The notes beneath the pieces are model-generated. The model saw nothing but the letters and a program-made list of their open reading frames with translations. It was not told the DNA's origin and did no database searches. A program made the translations under genes and the position numbers. From Homarus americanus (taxonomy: Eukaryota > Arthropoda > Malacostraca > Decapoda > Nephropidae), in the NCBI RefSeq assembly GCF_018991925.1, contig NW_024722158.1, positions 5,795,723 through 5,859,722 on the forward strand: a DNA stretch of 64,000 bases, written 5' to 3'. The stretch's first letter is position 1. Each line of letters opens with the position of its first letter. Of this stretch, positions 13,621-26,157 are shown piece by piece.

Positions 13621-13709
13621 TATTTATATCTTGCATATATAACCAGTTTATAAGTTATGCTTACTGTAGCCTGGTAGGAGAGGTTAAAGAACAATTGTAA
13701 AAAATCTTC

Positions 13710-13715
13710 TTTATT
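13710..13715 (-). promoter_or_regulatory. AATAAA poly(A) signal for ERI1
   Basis: TTTATT on the plus strand reads AATAAA on the minus strand, about 256 nt past the ERI1 stop codon. This is a plausible short 3'UTR end. Confidence 0.5.
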
Positions 13716-13970
13716 TACAAAAGTTACACACTAAATTTCATGGTTCTTCAGCAGGTAATAAACTATACATTACACTGATCTATGTTCCTAATCATGTGCT
13801 ATTTAAAACACTCTTGTTTTTTAATAAAAATAATGATGATAATAATAATAACAATAATAATAATACATTAGTAATAATAATAAAATTTGCTTACTATATT
13901 CTGAGTCAAAACAATTAGTAATTATAGAAAATTTGGTCAAAATTAAGATGAGTGGCTGTGTTGGTTCACA

Positions 13971-16900
13971 TTACTTCAGCGAGAGAACTTCAAAAGGTTT
14001 GGACATAAGATCGGGGAACTCCTCCATGTCTTGAAGATTAACCCAGGGCTTGTCGTCTTCGGGATCTGTACCAGAGTCTTCGTCACCCTTGTTATCGAAG
14101 CTGTCATCCCCGCCTCCACTCTCACCTTCTCCATTATTGCATTTTTCTTCATTGCCCTTATCTGTTACCAGCAGCTTCTTCCTCATGCCATTGAAGTTGT
14201 GGCGAGATATGTTGTGAACAACTCTTTCTCTGAGGTAAAGCAAAATGAGTGTTTCATTGTGATATGTATAGGGTAATATTATAGGCCTGATATTGCAGTC
14301 AACTGTTTAAGCCCAACTTCTAACTTTAAAAGTGGTTAATTTATCACAGATGAGAAAACAAAGTTAGGAAGATAATGGTAAATTACTGTAGTTTGTCTCA
14401 TAACTTGCAATATTAAATTTTTTAATATATTTTGATGACACAATGAAGTCAAATACAAAACATTAGATTCAACATTTCTGCACAATTTACCTTCCATATA
14501 GCCCTTAACTGCATGAGTGTAGATACATCAGAATGAATGGTGAGCACTGAGAGTATATTGGAATATTATCCTCACAAGATCCAGAAATTAGCACTACATT
14601 TTGTCTCAAAGCTGGAAAAAACCCTTATCCCCGGAATTTTCCAGTTAACGGAAAAAAAATTCTCAGAAGATCCAAAAATTGCCCATTACATCATCTCTCT
14701 AGCCAAGAAAAAAATATTCCCCATCCCCGGAATTTCCTGAAAATGTGCCTGATTTTCATCTCTCAAACCTGAGAGAAAGCTCTCCCATCCCCAGAATTTT
14801 CCAGGTACGTACTAGGAAAATTTCCTCAGAATTTTCCAGAAAATCTGCTCCTTGGAAAATCATTCCCAAACCCAGAATTTTGGCTTTGAGAATGATTTTC
14901 TGAGAAAATTTCAATTCCATCTATCGGAAAGCTCCGGTTAAGAGGGAATCTGGCTAGTGAAAATATTACTATCTCCTTAAACACTATTCACATATATAAC
15001 TGTTTGGACAGGCAAAATATTGTCATGCATTCCACATCACAAAAATTTCCAACATGAATTTGCTCCATGAAAATTCTGAACCAGCCAAAAAGTACATTGA
15101 ACTTGTGAACTTCAAGAACGCTCAATTTAAAAATATAAATAAATAAATACAGTAAGTCCTTGCTTAACGTTGTTTCGGTACTATGTCGCTGAACTTTCAG
15201 AGACCAAAATTTCGTTTAACATCCCAGTGATTCGATACTACATCGTTTTGCGTCGTCACAAACTACTTTCTACGGCACGTCACCCGCTCTTGGCTGGCCG
15301 CGCTACGCTCTCTCGGCTCAGCGTGCTGCCCTCACTCGCAGAATGTCACAGCGTCCCTAAGCGCCACCAAGCCAGTTTCTGTTACGACTTCACATCATTT
15401 CTGTGTGCTCAAGTGCTTTTGCTCTAAAACTGCACTCTAACCATTCAAAATGGCTTCCAAGCGCCCATCAAGTGCTACTGATGCTCGTGGAGTGAAGAGG
15501 CAACATAAGACCATTACTCTTGCTACGAAAATGGATGTATTAACACGATTTGAAAAAAGGAAACGTGTGTGGACATAGCCGCTGTACTTGGGCTAACCCC
15601 CACAACGGTGCATATTACCTGGACCAACGCTGACAAGATTAAGGTTAGTGCTGGAAGTGGTTCTTCTCTGAGTGCTACTAAGACAACTAGTGTTAGAAGC
15701 ACTGTGATAGAGAAGGTGGAAGAGATGCTGGCAATGTGGATGGAGGACCAGAATCAATGCAATGCCCCTGTGAGCCTTATGGTTATCCAGCATAAGGCCA
15801 GATCCTTGTTTAACGACTTGAAGGCAGAAGAGGGTGAAGGATCGAAGACAGAGATCTTTACGGCCAGCCGAGGATGGTTTCAATGATTTAAACGTCGTTG
15901 TAGCTTCCACAACATAAAGAAGACTGGTGAAGCTGCAGGTTCAGATACGGTTGCTGCCGAGACATTTCCGCCAGAATTCAAACGGATTATCCAGCAAGGA
16001 GGCTACTCACCGAAGCAAGTCTTCAATGTGGATGAGACTGGTCTCTTTTGGAAGAGTATGCCTGAGAGGACCTATATCTCTAAGGAGGAGAAAAGAGTGC
16101 CAGGTTTTAAAGAAGCAAAAGATCGCTTTACGCTGCTGCTTGGCGCGAACACTGCCGGTGACTTCAAGCTGAAGCCTTAGCTAATTTCTTGCGCTGACAA
16201 CCCACAGGCCCTGAAGGTTACTCTAAGGATCACCTTCCTGTCATTTACAAAGCAAATAAGAAGAAATGGATAACTGGCGCCATATTTAGCCAGTGGTTGA
16301 ACGTGTACGCCGTCCCTGCACTGAAGGAATACTGTGCCAAGGAGAACCTTAACTTCAAAATTCTTCTGATCCTTGACAATGCTCCAGCTCATCCTCCCGA
16401 TATCGACGACTTGAACGACAGTGTAAAAGTTGTATTCCTGCCTCCCAACACGACAGCACTGATGCAGCTTATGGACCAAGGCGTCATCGCCGCATTAAAA
16501 GTGTATTATTTATGCCGTACCATGGCCCAGCTGCTCAAGGCTACACACGGAGAAAATAAACCAACGATCCGAGAATATTGGCGGGGCTTCAAAACTCTTC
16601 ACTCAATTGACAACATTGGCAGGGCATGGGAAGAGGTTTCAGAAAGTTGCCTGAATGGTGTGTGGCGTTAACTGTGGCTCGAGTGTGTCAACAGTTTTAT
16701 GGGATTCACGGGCTTAGTCCCAGCAGTGAATAGGGATATCCTCAGCTTGGCTAGACAGGCAGGCTTTGATGAGCTGGAACCAGAGGATATTGAGGACATC
16801 CTGGCATCCCATACAGAAGAGCTCACCAACGAAGATCTGCAACAATTAACAGAACACAGTCCCGTTGAAAACGACGACGACGACGAAGAAGAACCTCAAT

Positions 16901-19900
16901 GAATGCTAACTTCCAAGAGGATGGTAGAATCGTTGAACATGTTCCAGCAAGCAATGCAAATCCTTCTAGATGATGACCCAAACAGAGAATGTAGCTCAAA
17001 GGTTCAACACAGCATTGAGGACAGTCTTGGTTGTTACACCGAAATCTATAAGGAGAAGATGATGAGTAGCACCAAGCAGTCAATACTGGATTCACTTTTT
17101 CGTCTCGGGACAGCAGAAGCAGCTTCTTCACAACAGCTGGCAGCCGAGGAGGAACAAACAACAACGGAGGAGGAGCAAAAATCAACGGAGGAGGAGCAAG
17201 CAGCGGTGGAGGAACCCCAGTCAGAGCAGGAGGAGGAGGAGGAGGCAGCCGCAGTCTCAGTGACTGACCCTCCTCCTCCTTCGCTTCACTACCCACTCGC
17301 TCTACCACCTCCGCCCATCGGTGAGTACCAATACAAACTTAGCACTGTAGTTCTATATACTATTTTCTATAGAAATGGCTATGATTTTCTGTATATGTAA
17401 CTTTTTTCATGGGGCAAAGGGAGGCTGGGGAACGTAACTCCCATATTTTATCTATTTCTTATGGGGAAAATTGGTCCCCTTAACGTTGTTTCGCATAACA
17501 TCGCGTTTTCAGGAACATAACCCCAATGTTAAGCGAGGACGCTCTGTAACTACAATACCCTAGCACTTGTGTTATAGTATTTACAGTACAGTATACAGAA
17601 TCCCAAATGTGACACACAAGGAGTCCCTTACTTTGGATTGTACGTGCCGTCTTTCCTCAGATGAATACGTTCGTTGACTCTCATGTTGGCTCCATCCTTC
17701 AGCAGTTTCATTGCCACGCGTGCGATGTTGCGAGAATCATCCAGGCCACAGTGCGGTTGACCCACAAACCTTAGCCCAAGCTTCTCCAGCATATCCTTCA
17801 GGCACAGCTAAGCACACACATTATTGATTTCTACTTACATGAAGCAAGACAACTCTTTATTCCTTACACATATCAGTACTGTACACACTCTCCTTACACA
17901 TATCAGTACACACTCTCCTTACACATATCAGTACACACTCTCCTTACACATATCAGTACACACTCTCCTTACACATATCAGTACACACTCTCCTTACACA
18001 TATCAGTACACACTCTCCTTACACATATTAGGACACACTCTCCTTACACTGTCATTGACAGTCTCATCCTCACTACTTGCCCTTGACATCATCATCTTAA
18101 GTTGTCACATGCTTGTCTCTGAAGCCACACACAAATATGTGTACCTTGTTGGCCAGGGTGTCAAGATCACACAGGCCTCAAAGAACATGACAGAGTTGAT
18201 GCCCTCATCAAACTCACGCCTAACAAAGATACTGTTGAATACAATCTGGGTCTGTCTAAAAGAACCCTTAAAACTGTAATTAGGAAAGAACTTGTTGACG
18301 AATTTGATGCAAACAGACAAGTGCAAACAGGCATTAGTCAATCTATTGTTTATCACGATGAGATGTATCAAGTGAAACATGTATATGGAGAAACTAAGAA
18401 GATCACTAGATTACAAGATGATGTAACTGCTACACTAAGATTAGGATATAAGTACTTCTGGCAGTATATCCCTCAGGCAGATGTGAACAAAACTAAATGT
18501 AAAGTGTGTGGTCAAACATACGGCCACACACTCTAACACTATGTCCTTTACTCAGAACACGTCCAAGCTCACTGTGTGTGAAATGGCACACCACTTTATC
18601 GCTAATGGCAAGATAGCCAACATATTAAGATTGTATCCACTTTTTTGCACTCAGTAGCAATATCATTTCTCATGTATAGAGCTAAACACACAATGTGCTT
18701 GAATACTTCTCACGCAGATGTGAATAACAAGGTGTGCAGCCAAACATATTGCCTCACACTGCTGTACTCATGCAGTTGTGAATAAGTCACCGTCTAGCAC
18801 AGAACTAGATAAACAATGTATTGATACACTCTGATTTACTCTGTAACATTCAGTGTATTGATTTACTCTGTAACATTCAGTGTATTGATTCACTCTGTAA
18901 CATTCAGTGTATTGATTCACTCTGTAACATTCAATGTCATAATATCCTGACCACTGGAGTTAAGTTATACATACCTTTTGTGAATACTACTCTGTAAACA
19001 TTTTGCACTACCAGTCACAGGATGAGTATGGAGTGCACAATAAACTAGCCACTGTAAGTGGCAAAATTAATTAATCCTTACACATATCAGGACACACTCA
19101 TCTTACACATATCAGGATACACTCTCCTTATACATCCTCAGGATACACTCTCCTTATACATCCTCAGGATACACTCTCCTTATACATCCTCAGGATACAC
19201 TCTCCTTATACATCCTCAGGATACACTCTCCTTATACATCCTCAGGATACACTCTCCTTATACATCCTCAGGATACACTCTCCTTATACATCCTCAGGAT
19301 ACACTCTCCTTATACATCCTCAGGATACACTCTCCTTATACATCCTCAGGATACACTCTCCTTATACATCCTCAGGATACACTCTCCTTATACATCCTCA
19401 GGATACACTCTCCTTATACATCCTCAGGATACACTCTCCTTATACATCCTCAGGATACACTCTCCTTATACATCCTCAGGATACACTCTCCTTATACATC
19501 CTCAGGATACACTCTCCTTATACATCCTCAGGATACACTCTCCTTATACATCCTCAGGAACTTATGCTCATTACACCCATAACAAAATAGCACAACTCTC
19601 TCTCACTCTATCAATCACCCATCTCACTCCAATCTCCTCCCTTAAACTTCAAATGTCTTATGTAATTTGCCTCTCACTACACTTTTTAAGTATTACAGCA
19701 TATATTATTAAATCTTAAATATCAAATATTACAATTGGATGTACATTAAATTCTCCAAATATATTTCCAATGTAGAGCAAAGAGGGTTGTTCCATGTTCA
19801 AAGCTGACAACACAGCAATTTCTACACTAAATACACACACATTCATGACAACTTACCCTTTTAGTACTGTAGAAGTTACTGTAATTTTTCCTGATGTTGA

Positions 19901-22900
19901 TCCATTTAACTGCCCAGGAGGGATAGGGCACATTTGACATCTGTAAAAGTAAATAAACTGATAAATACCAGATAGTGAAGGTGACTGTACATGTAAGTAA
20001 CTCTACATCACATCATGAGGTCTTGGTACTACCGCCCGTACAACCCACCATGGAGGAGTCCGTATTTATGACACAAATAAGTGAGTAAATTTAAGAGTTG
20101 AATATGAAGTCTAAAGGTAATTAACCTACAAACAAGAAGGTAATGTTTGGCTGTCTTAGGCTAATAATCATGCAAAAGAACAGAACAGTTCTACAGTAGT
20201 GAGCTCACGAGACATTGCTGAAAGAGGAATCTCCCCATGTCCCACGGCCCATCAGTCACAATTGCAAACTTAATCTTCTCAGGTTTTGTGGTGAGTTTAT
20301 GCTTATCCAGCCACTCTTCAAACTTCTGTAGGACTTCGGGGAACATCGGTGCAAAATTAACCTTGTCCTGAAAAATAGGAGATCCACTTGACTACTTTTA
20401 CCAATACAGTATAACCCAAAAATAAATTTTACCAACAAATGTACAGTAATACAATTAAATAAAATCTACACAGATATTTCAGTGAATATATATTACTTTA
20501 CTGTGGAATAAAATTTTGATACATAATAATAAGGAATAAATGAAAGTAGGAATCAGTCAAAAAATATATAACAGGATATTGATAAACAACTAATTCTTTA
20601 AATGATGATCAAAGTCTGATACCCTTATCCTGAGCAATGTACTACATGCCTGTAAATTCAACATGGACTGAATAGGGTGACTGCCATTTCTATTCACTCT
20701 TCACCTTCATACTCCTTTTCACTCACCATGGTTACCAATCATCCTTGCAACATAATTCTTACCCCCCCCCCCCCAAAAAAAAAATTATGTTTGTGTAATT
20801 AAGAATTATCAAAATACACCTCTCCATACCTGTGTAATCCCAGTTAGGCTCGTGCAGAAGCTGGTCAACCTGGGATTAACTTCCGGACGAACGTATGAAT
20901 GAAACACGTCAATAATTTTACATCTCTTTGTGCACACCAGAACGCCTGGAAATTCTATTATCTCGTGTCTGGAAGGTGAGAACAAATACACGGGCTATAA
21001 TCTATTCATTCTATATTTCACATTGATAGTTTTGTATCTATATACTGTACACCACAAGGAAAATAGAATTGATTAGAAGAGCAATATTCTGTACACTCTA
21101 CGTGTCGTGTCATTCTTCTTACATTTCCACCTACAGGGGCAGAAAAGTTTATCAAACGTTACAGTGTCCACCTTTATCTATCTATCCATCTTAAAGAAGT
21201 ACAAGAGCAGCAAACATAACTAGATGTTACAATGTTACTTCAGCAAATAAAATAATAGACAGGAATGACACTAAAAAAAAGAAGAAGAAAAAAGTGGTAT
21301 ACCCTGTAGATGCATGACTGTTTAAAAGGGCTCTAACATTATCATTTAGTCTGAGGCAGCTTCAACACGCAAAATAAAAATAAAAAAAAATAAAACGTAA
21401 AACAATACAGCAATCAAACGGTTACTAATCACGACTCACCGAAAATTGTGGGGATTTATATCATCACAGGTCGCCTCAAAGTCTATGACCACGTAGTAGT
21501 CATAATAGCGCTGCTGTATCAATATTGGGTCAACGATGTTTTCCTCTTTTAACCTCTTTAGCCTGTAATGGGTCTTGAGTCTCTTTTGTAGGACATCCTT
21601 CCTGCCGTTGGTGTCAAGTTTGAATGACCTCAACCACACTGAAACAACACAAGAAAGATATACATCTGACGTTATTATCCCAACCTGGAATTTACTTTTT
21701 TCTCACTCTTGTCAGCTTCTTGCCCACTATAATACAGAGATGGTAGAAATCAATGACAAATATGAATGGTATGGATATCTGCTGAGAGTCAGAATTATCT
21801 AATATAAAAATAGTAGTTATTTTATATGCTTGATATGGATGCCTCTTGATCTGCTTTTCCCAAATCTGATGAAATGAAATCTGAGCCAAAGACCCATTGG
21901 TTTTATTTACATACTTATTAATTATACACCCACCCTGCCTCATACTGCACCTGCTTTGCTTTGGTCTTCTCTTACCAAACCAAGCAATCAAATTCTTCCC
22001 TTATATTTCTAACCTTACACTGTACAGCACTCGTGTATAATACGGGCTCATGGTGTCAATGGTGGTACCTTTTATATACCCCTGTAATAATTTATGTCTA
22101 TGGTCTTTGGGTTCTAACACAAGTACTGTACAGGTTGATTATTCCTTATCCGAAATGCTTGGAGCCTTAAGGGTCTTGGATTTGTGATATTGTCGGATTT
22201 TGGAATACTGTAACTATATCCTGTATAGAGATCCTGTATAATGCAGTAGCTCATTAAAATATAAGTTATAATTCAATAAATGGAACTAATAATTACTATT
22301 GTTGATTTCAGTGAGGACTGTTATCGGTATCCTATCAGGCTTCAAAGGAGCTTCGAAGCCAAGTAGGTGATCGCCAATTCTTGTGATTTAATATTCCTTC
22401 TCCACCAAAGTTGGGTAGGAATCTTTATTGTTTTATTATTATAAACGTGTTTTATACACTGGTCCTTCGAACACTGAATTATGAATGACTATTAATCAAG
22501 CCCAGAGATCTGTTGGAGGTAGAGGTTATCGGAGTGAGAGTCGAAGAGGGCTGGCTCATTATCTATTCTCCACATACCTAACCTGTATTGTATTTCATCC
22601 TGGGTTCATCATCCCAAGGTCCATCACCCATATCAATCTTTAGTTCACAAAATTCACACATTCACCAAGCGCTCAGTTCCAAAGGTGTGTGTACTAGAGG
22701 GGAATTAATATACGTACATAATACAGTACATGAAGTAGAAGGGGAGAGATAGAAACTAAAATAACATAGACAGGTATAGAGATACAAGCATATAGGAACA
22801 AGTAATATGCCTGTATACTGAATAAAACTTACTTTTCAGCTGGTTCTTCCTTAGCCTATTAATCTCTCCATTAATCATGGACAGCTCACGATAAATGGGG

Positions 22901-24202
22901 TTGAAGTCTTTTGATGTATTTTTGTCTGTCGACCCAGAAGCTTCATTCTGCGAGACATAAACCAAATAAGTCTTCTGGGATTAAGACATGTTCTCATGAA
23001 TAATAAATAAATATAATGTTAACTATCCTAAAAATGGAACAAACTTATCACAATTTTCATAATATTGAATACAGGGGGGTCCCCGACATACGAGCGTCAG
23101 ACTTACGAGCGTCAGCTGGCATGAACAGGGTTGAACTTGAATTTACAGTATTTTATTTACCTGATGACTTAGTTTTTGCTTTCATTTACTGTATTTTGTC
23201 TTTCTATTTCTTCTGTTGTCTTAAATTAAGTGATTTTAGATGTATAGTAAACCCTCAATAACTTGGAATGGTCTCGGAATGCATTAGTATAACTCGGGAA
23301 ATGCCGAGATATATAAAATTATCTGGGAAAATCTCGACATATCTGGCCACCTGCATCACCTACCATGCCTCTGTGTCACCTACTATGATGCTTCATTCTT
23401 TGCCTGCAGTGCTGGTAAGTTACTTTTTTACATTTAGTATTTACATGTACACATATATGGGTCAATAATCTTTTATTTTTTTATTTTTGTAAGGGGGGGG
23501 GGGCCTCAATAAGTCGGAATTTGGGATAACTCTACAAGGCCAGAACCCCATATGTGCCGAGTTATCGAGGGTTTACTGTATATAAAGACTTAAGCTATGA
23601 TATAGTGGGATTCTAAACATTTTTCTGTAAGTACGGTATGCACATAGCATGTGTTCCATTACGTACAAATCCGACTTAAGAACGTCCTCAGGAACGGAAC
23701 CTGTTCATAACCCAGACCCCCTGTACTACTTAAAATTATACTGTGTACCCTCTTAGTAGATATTGCAGCATATGTCCATAATATTTCACCTTAATTTAAA
23801 ATAATTATAATCAATAAGTACCTCCTTGTTTTCTACACTGCTGGCATCATCCTGAAACTTATCCATGGGTTGAGTTGCTCCTTGGTCACTACAACAAAGG
23901 GGATCTGTTTCTTCAGGCTGAGAGTCTGGTGTCACATTTAGTTCAGAGGATGATTCAATGTTCTCACTAAGGAAAATGGACTCCTCAGTGGCAGGTTTGT
24001 GGTCCTGATCGTGGCCCTCAGGTTCTCTGTCTCTGGGTTGGGAATCGTCGACAGTCACATCTGGTTCACTCCACACTGGGGACGGCATGCCGCCCACAGC
24101 ACCACTTTCTCCGCTCATATTCACCAGTCTAATGTAGTCCAAAAAGTATGATGGGTTCACCACACAGTATCTTGGTGCAGTGTTTGCCAGCCAACTACAC
24201 TC
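13971..24202 (-). CDS. ERI1: 3'-5' exoribonuclease 1 (ERI1), SAP + DEDDh exonuclease
   Basis: ERI1 enzymes trim 3' ends of histone mRNA stem-loops, 5.8S rRNA and small RNAs. Coding exons (minus): 24118-23822, 22947-22833, 21638-21440, 20968-20830, 20367-20209, 19940-19857, 17807-17632 and 14229-13971. All introns are GT-AG and every phase is kept, giving 475 aa ending in TAA. Exon 24202-23822 carries 84 nt of 5'UTR before the first ATG. Residues 1-99 are acidic and low-complexity. A SAP-like helix pair covers about 115-165 (FKLDTNGRKDVLQKRLK). The exonuclease domain runs about 186-385: Exo I DFEATC (D190, E192), Exo II VTDGPWDM (D293), Exo III PHCGLDDS (H350, D355), so the catalytic set is complete. 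Length exceeds human ERI1 (about 349 aa) because of the acidic N-terminus and an acidic C-terminal exon (390-475). The frame is also open from the exon start to the ATG, so a longer N-terminus from an unseen exon is possible. The family call is firm; the last exon is joined by phase and splice signals only. Confidence 0.94.
14545..14970. mobile_element. TIR element, ATATCTCCGTTAGC family, diverged copy 4
   Basis: Interior words CCCCGGAATTTTCCAG and ATCTATCGGAAAGCTCCGG match the other three copies. The ends are decayed and edges are approximate. Lies in the last ERI1 intron beside the Tigger. Confidence 0.6.
15150..17546 (+). mobile_element. Tigger (pogo/Tc1-mariner) DNA transposon, full length, inactive
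   Basis: The element is 2397 bp, flanked by TA on both sides (15148-15149 and 17547-17548). Its inverted ends start CAGTAAGTCCTTGCTTAACG on the left and, read inwards on the other strand, CAGAGCGTCCTCGCTTAACA on the right. It encodes a pogo-type transposase in plus orientation (separate entry). It lies inside the last ERI1 intron, antisense to ERI1. TA target sites and a CAG...CTG outline are typical of Tigger. Confidence 0.9.
15450..17290 (+). pseudogene. Tigger transposase, multiply broken
   Basis: Reading starts at ATG 15450 (MASKRPSSATDARG, the usual Tigger start). The frame shifts near 15560, resumes at 15569 with the helix-turn-helix part (DIAAVLGLTPTTV), meets TGA at 15884-15886 and TAG at 16178-16180, shifts again, and has further stops near 16670 and at 16900-16902. 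The DDE catalytic set is still visible: NVDETGLFW, LLILDNAPAHP and the LMDQGVI block. An acidic and glutamate-rich tail follows. It cannot make an intact transposase. Recruitment of the antisense copy by ERI1 is not evident. Confidence 0.88.
17863..18046 (+). repeat. 25-bp minisatellite (TCCTTACACATATCAGTACACACTC)
   Basis: About seven near-identical units. Lies in the ERI1 intron between coding exons 6 and 7. Confidence 0.92.
18834..18943 (+). repeat. 25-bp repeat (CAGTGTATTGATTTACTCTGTAACATT)
   Basis: Four units with small changes in the same ERI1 intron. Confidence 0.85.
19086..19559 (+). repeat. 26-bp minisatellite (GGATACACTCTCCTTATACATCCTCA)
   Basis: About seventeen almost identical copies, entered through two variant units with ACACATATCAGG like the 17.9-kb array. 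Same ERI1 intron. Confidence 0.95.
22132..22260 (+). mobile_element. fragment of a Tigger-like TIR element
   Basis: Begins CAGGTTGATTATTCCTTATC CGAAATGCTTGG after TA, a typical terminal repeat of pogo-type elements, followed by a GGATTTTGG-rich interior. The matching right end was not seen. Lies in an ERI1 intron. Confidence 0.5.
23072..23723. mobile_element. Tigger-like TIR element in an ERI1 intron
   Basis: The left end is CAGGGGGGTCCCCGACATAC and the right end, read inwards, is CAGGGGGTCTGGGTTATGAA. TA flanks both ends. The 652-bp element is interrupted by a second TIR element at 23245-23578. It lies between ERI1 coding exons 1 and 2. Confidence 0.75.
23245..23578. mobile_element. TIR element nested inside the 23.07-kb element
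   Basis: The left end reads TAGTAAACCCTCAATAACTT and the right end, read inwards, CAGTAAACCCTCGATAACTC. TA dinucleotides flank it. Length is 334 bp. The insertion order is clear: this one is younger than its host. Confidence 0.72.
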
Positions 24203-25237
24203 CTGTGATAAAAAAATACAGTTTAGAAATTAAGAATACAGGTACAGTAGTTATCATCTTTGAGAGCTAAGATATTTCATCTTAAAGTACTGTAGTCTGC
24301 TATGAGCTGTATACTAATAGGTATGGATTATCTCTTGAATTGGGTGCAAGTAATCTTGGGTACAAGTTATCACATGAGTTGGGTACGAGTTGGCTTGGGT
24401 ACGAGTTCACTAAGTACGATTTATCTTGGGTACTGAATGACCCTGACCCACGCAGAGCCCCACGGCAAGGAAGTTAGGTAGGTAGGTTTCTGTGGTTAGG
24501 TTGGTGAGGTTTTGTTTTTCTTATCAACTAAGGTTAAGTTAGGTTTAATTTAGAAATAACCATTGTTTAACACATCTGCACAAACTACGACAGTGTCCAC
24601 TATAAAAGAGCGAAATTGCAGCATTTTTTAAATCGCTTTTTATGAAAAATCCATAACAGGCGAAGTCATAAATAATTACCCATATTAATAATACATATAT
24701 CTTAAAGTGAAAAGAAAAAGCTAAACACAATCAGTGATACCCAACTATATCACCAACACCTGCAAATATTCACTGACTCTACCAAATGCGAGCTTATTTT
24801 AATTTTGCCCAGAGTGAACAGAGTATAGTCTAGGAGCATTAGAGAGACATCCAGCGTGTTTGGTTCCAGCTATCTCCAAATTATCATTCCAAACAAGTGA
24901 TTCAACTAGATTACTAGAGCCCGGCTGGTGATCTCTCTCTCGACGTACTGTATTAAGTATTCAGTTAAATTGTCGCAAAAAACCATATTGTCTCAACTTT
25001 TAACAGAAATTACAGGTACACAACAGCTGTAAACAAACATATATAGCCCATACACATACTTAAACAACGACAAACAGAAACAAACAGTAGATTAGGGTGA
25101 TGTTTATCGTCCCAGGTGATTAAAAAAAATTTTTCATTTGGCTTAATATCATTATTATTCATATTTCCCTCATGAAATACACCATAAACATTACCCGAGA
25201 ACTACAGTAAACAGCAGAAGAATAATACAGTACTCAC

Positions 25238-25340
25238 GGTTAACTGGTGACAGTAAAGGAGGAAAGTGAACGTGAAGGAACGTCTCCTTGTGTGTAGAAT
25301 CAGCTGAATGGTCAGTTTGTAAACACTACCGTAGTCAACC
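25238..25340 (-). other. probable noncoding first exon / 5' region of ERI1
   Basis: On the minus strand a good donor (GTGAGTA, plus 25231-25237) follows a stretch with no ATG. The next acceptor on that strand is at 24203-24204, the 5' edge of the first ERI1 coding exon. The upstream edge is not defined by sequence. This is an inference from splice signals and position. Confidence 0.4.
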
Positions 25341-26157
25341 GCCTTTAATTCTTTATTTACTTCTTACACTACCTGTCATTATTAAAGACAATATGAAAAT
25401 AAATTATCGGCAACACCAATATATTTTATCTATGGTATAAATCTGAGAAATAAATGATAAAACGTGAGAGATTTTCACAATAATTTATAAAATACGTTAG
25501 ACTTGGGATATTTGTAGAGAGGAAAACGTTTTGAGTACCGCGGTACAAAATAAAAGGATGAAAAGAAATTATGTAATTTGTGTTAATTTACTGATCTACG
25601 TAGTTTATGGATTATAAATTCATGAAAGTAATTATTTAATTAAATTATAGAGGTGGTTTTATAATGGACGAATTTTTTTTTAATTCATAATAAGCAATTT
25701 ACTCACTTGAAACTAGGAAGACACCTTTAAATGAATTTAAATACCCCCAGTAGTTTGGAAATGGAGGTCTCTCCGGAAATGTCGAGGCACAACCAAACAT
25801 GTTGGCAAACGAGATACTGTATATCTATTACAACTATGAGAAGAAATCATGTGCTTGCTTGCTTGTATTTTTATCCTCTTCGCCACTAATTGGTTTACTA
25901 CTGTTACACACTGTTGGCAAATGGTTCCAGAGACCAGAATGTATCTGTACCTGCGTCAATGTTGGGTCTTGAATGAGTTCACACTCACAGTATAATAGGA
26001 AATAGTCCTTCACTATCACTGCCGCTGTAATCAGTTTTTGGTTAGGAGACTTGATATGAACGGCCTTGCTTTATTTAGTTAATTATGGTGCAATACAGGT
26101 TTTTTTCCGTGAACAGTACTCCCCTCGGTTTCCTCTTCTGTACTACAGTATACTCAG
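25341..26157. other. intergenic upstream of ERI1, no gene seen
   Basis: AT-rich. It contains one inverted copy of GTGGCGAAGAGGATAAA near 25880, adjacent to a short (GCTT)n. Confidence 0.55.

Noticed and set aside
17863..19559. CRISPR-like appearance of tandem units
   Set aside because: Units are contiguous with no unique spacers, in a eukaryotic intron; these are minisatellites.
19058..19582. 174-residue open frame with repeated TLLIHPQDTLSLYILRIHSPY-like units
   Set aside because: It is a translation of the 26-bp minisatellite in an ERI1 intron, and it lies antisense to that gene.
24119..24163. Start of ERI1 at the upstream GTG
   Set aside because: Non-ATG start; the first ATG at 24118 is preferred.
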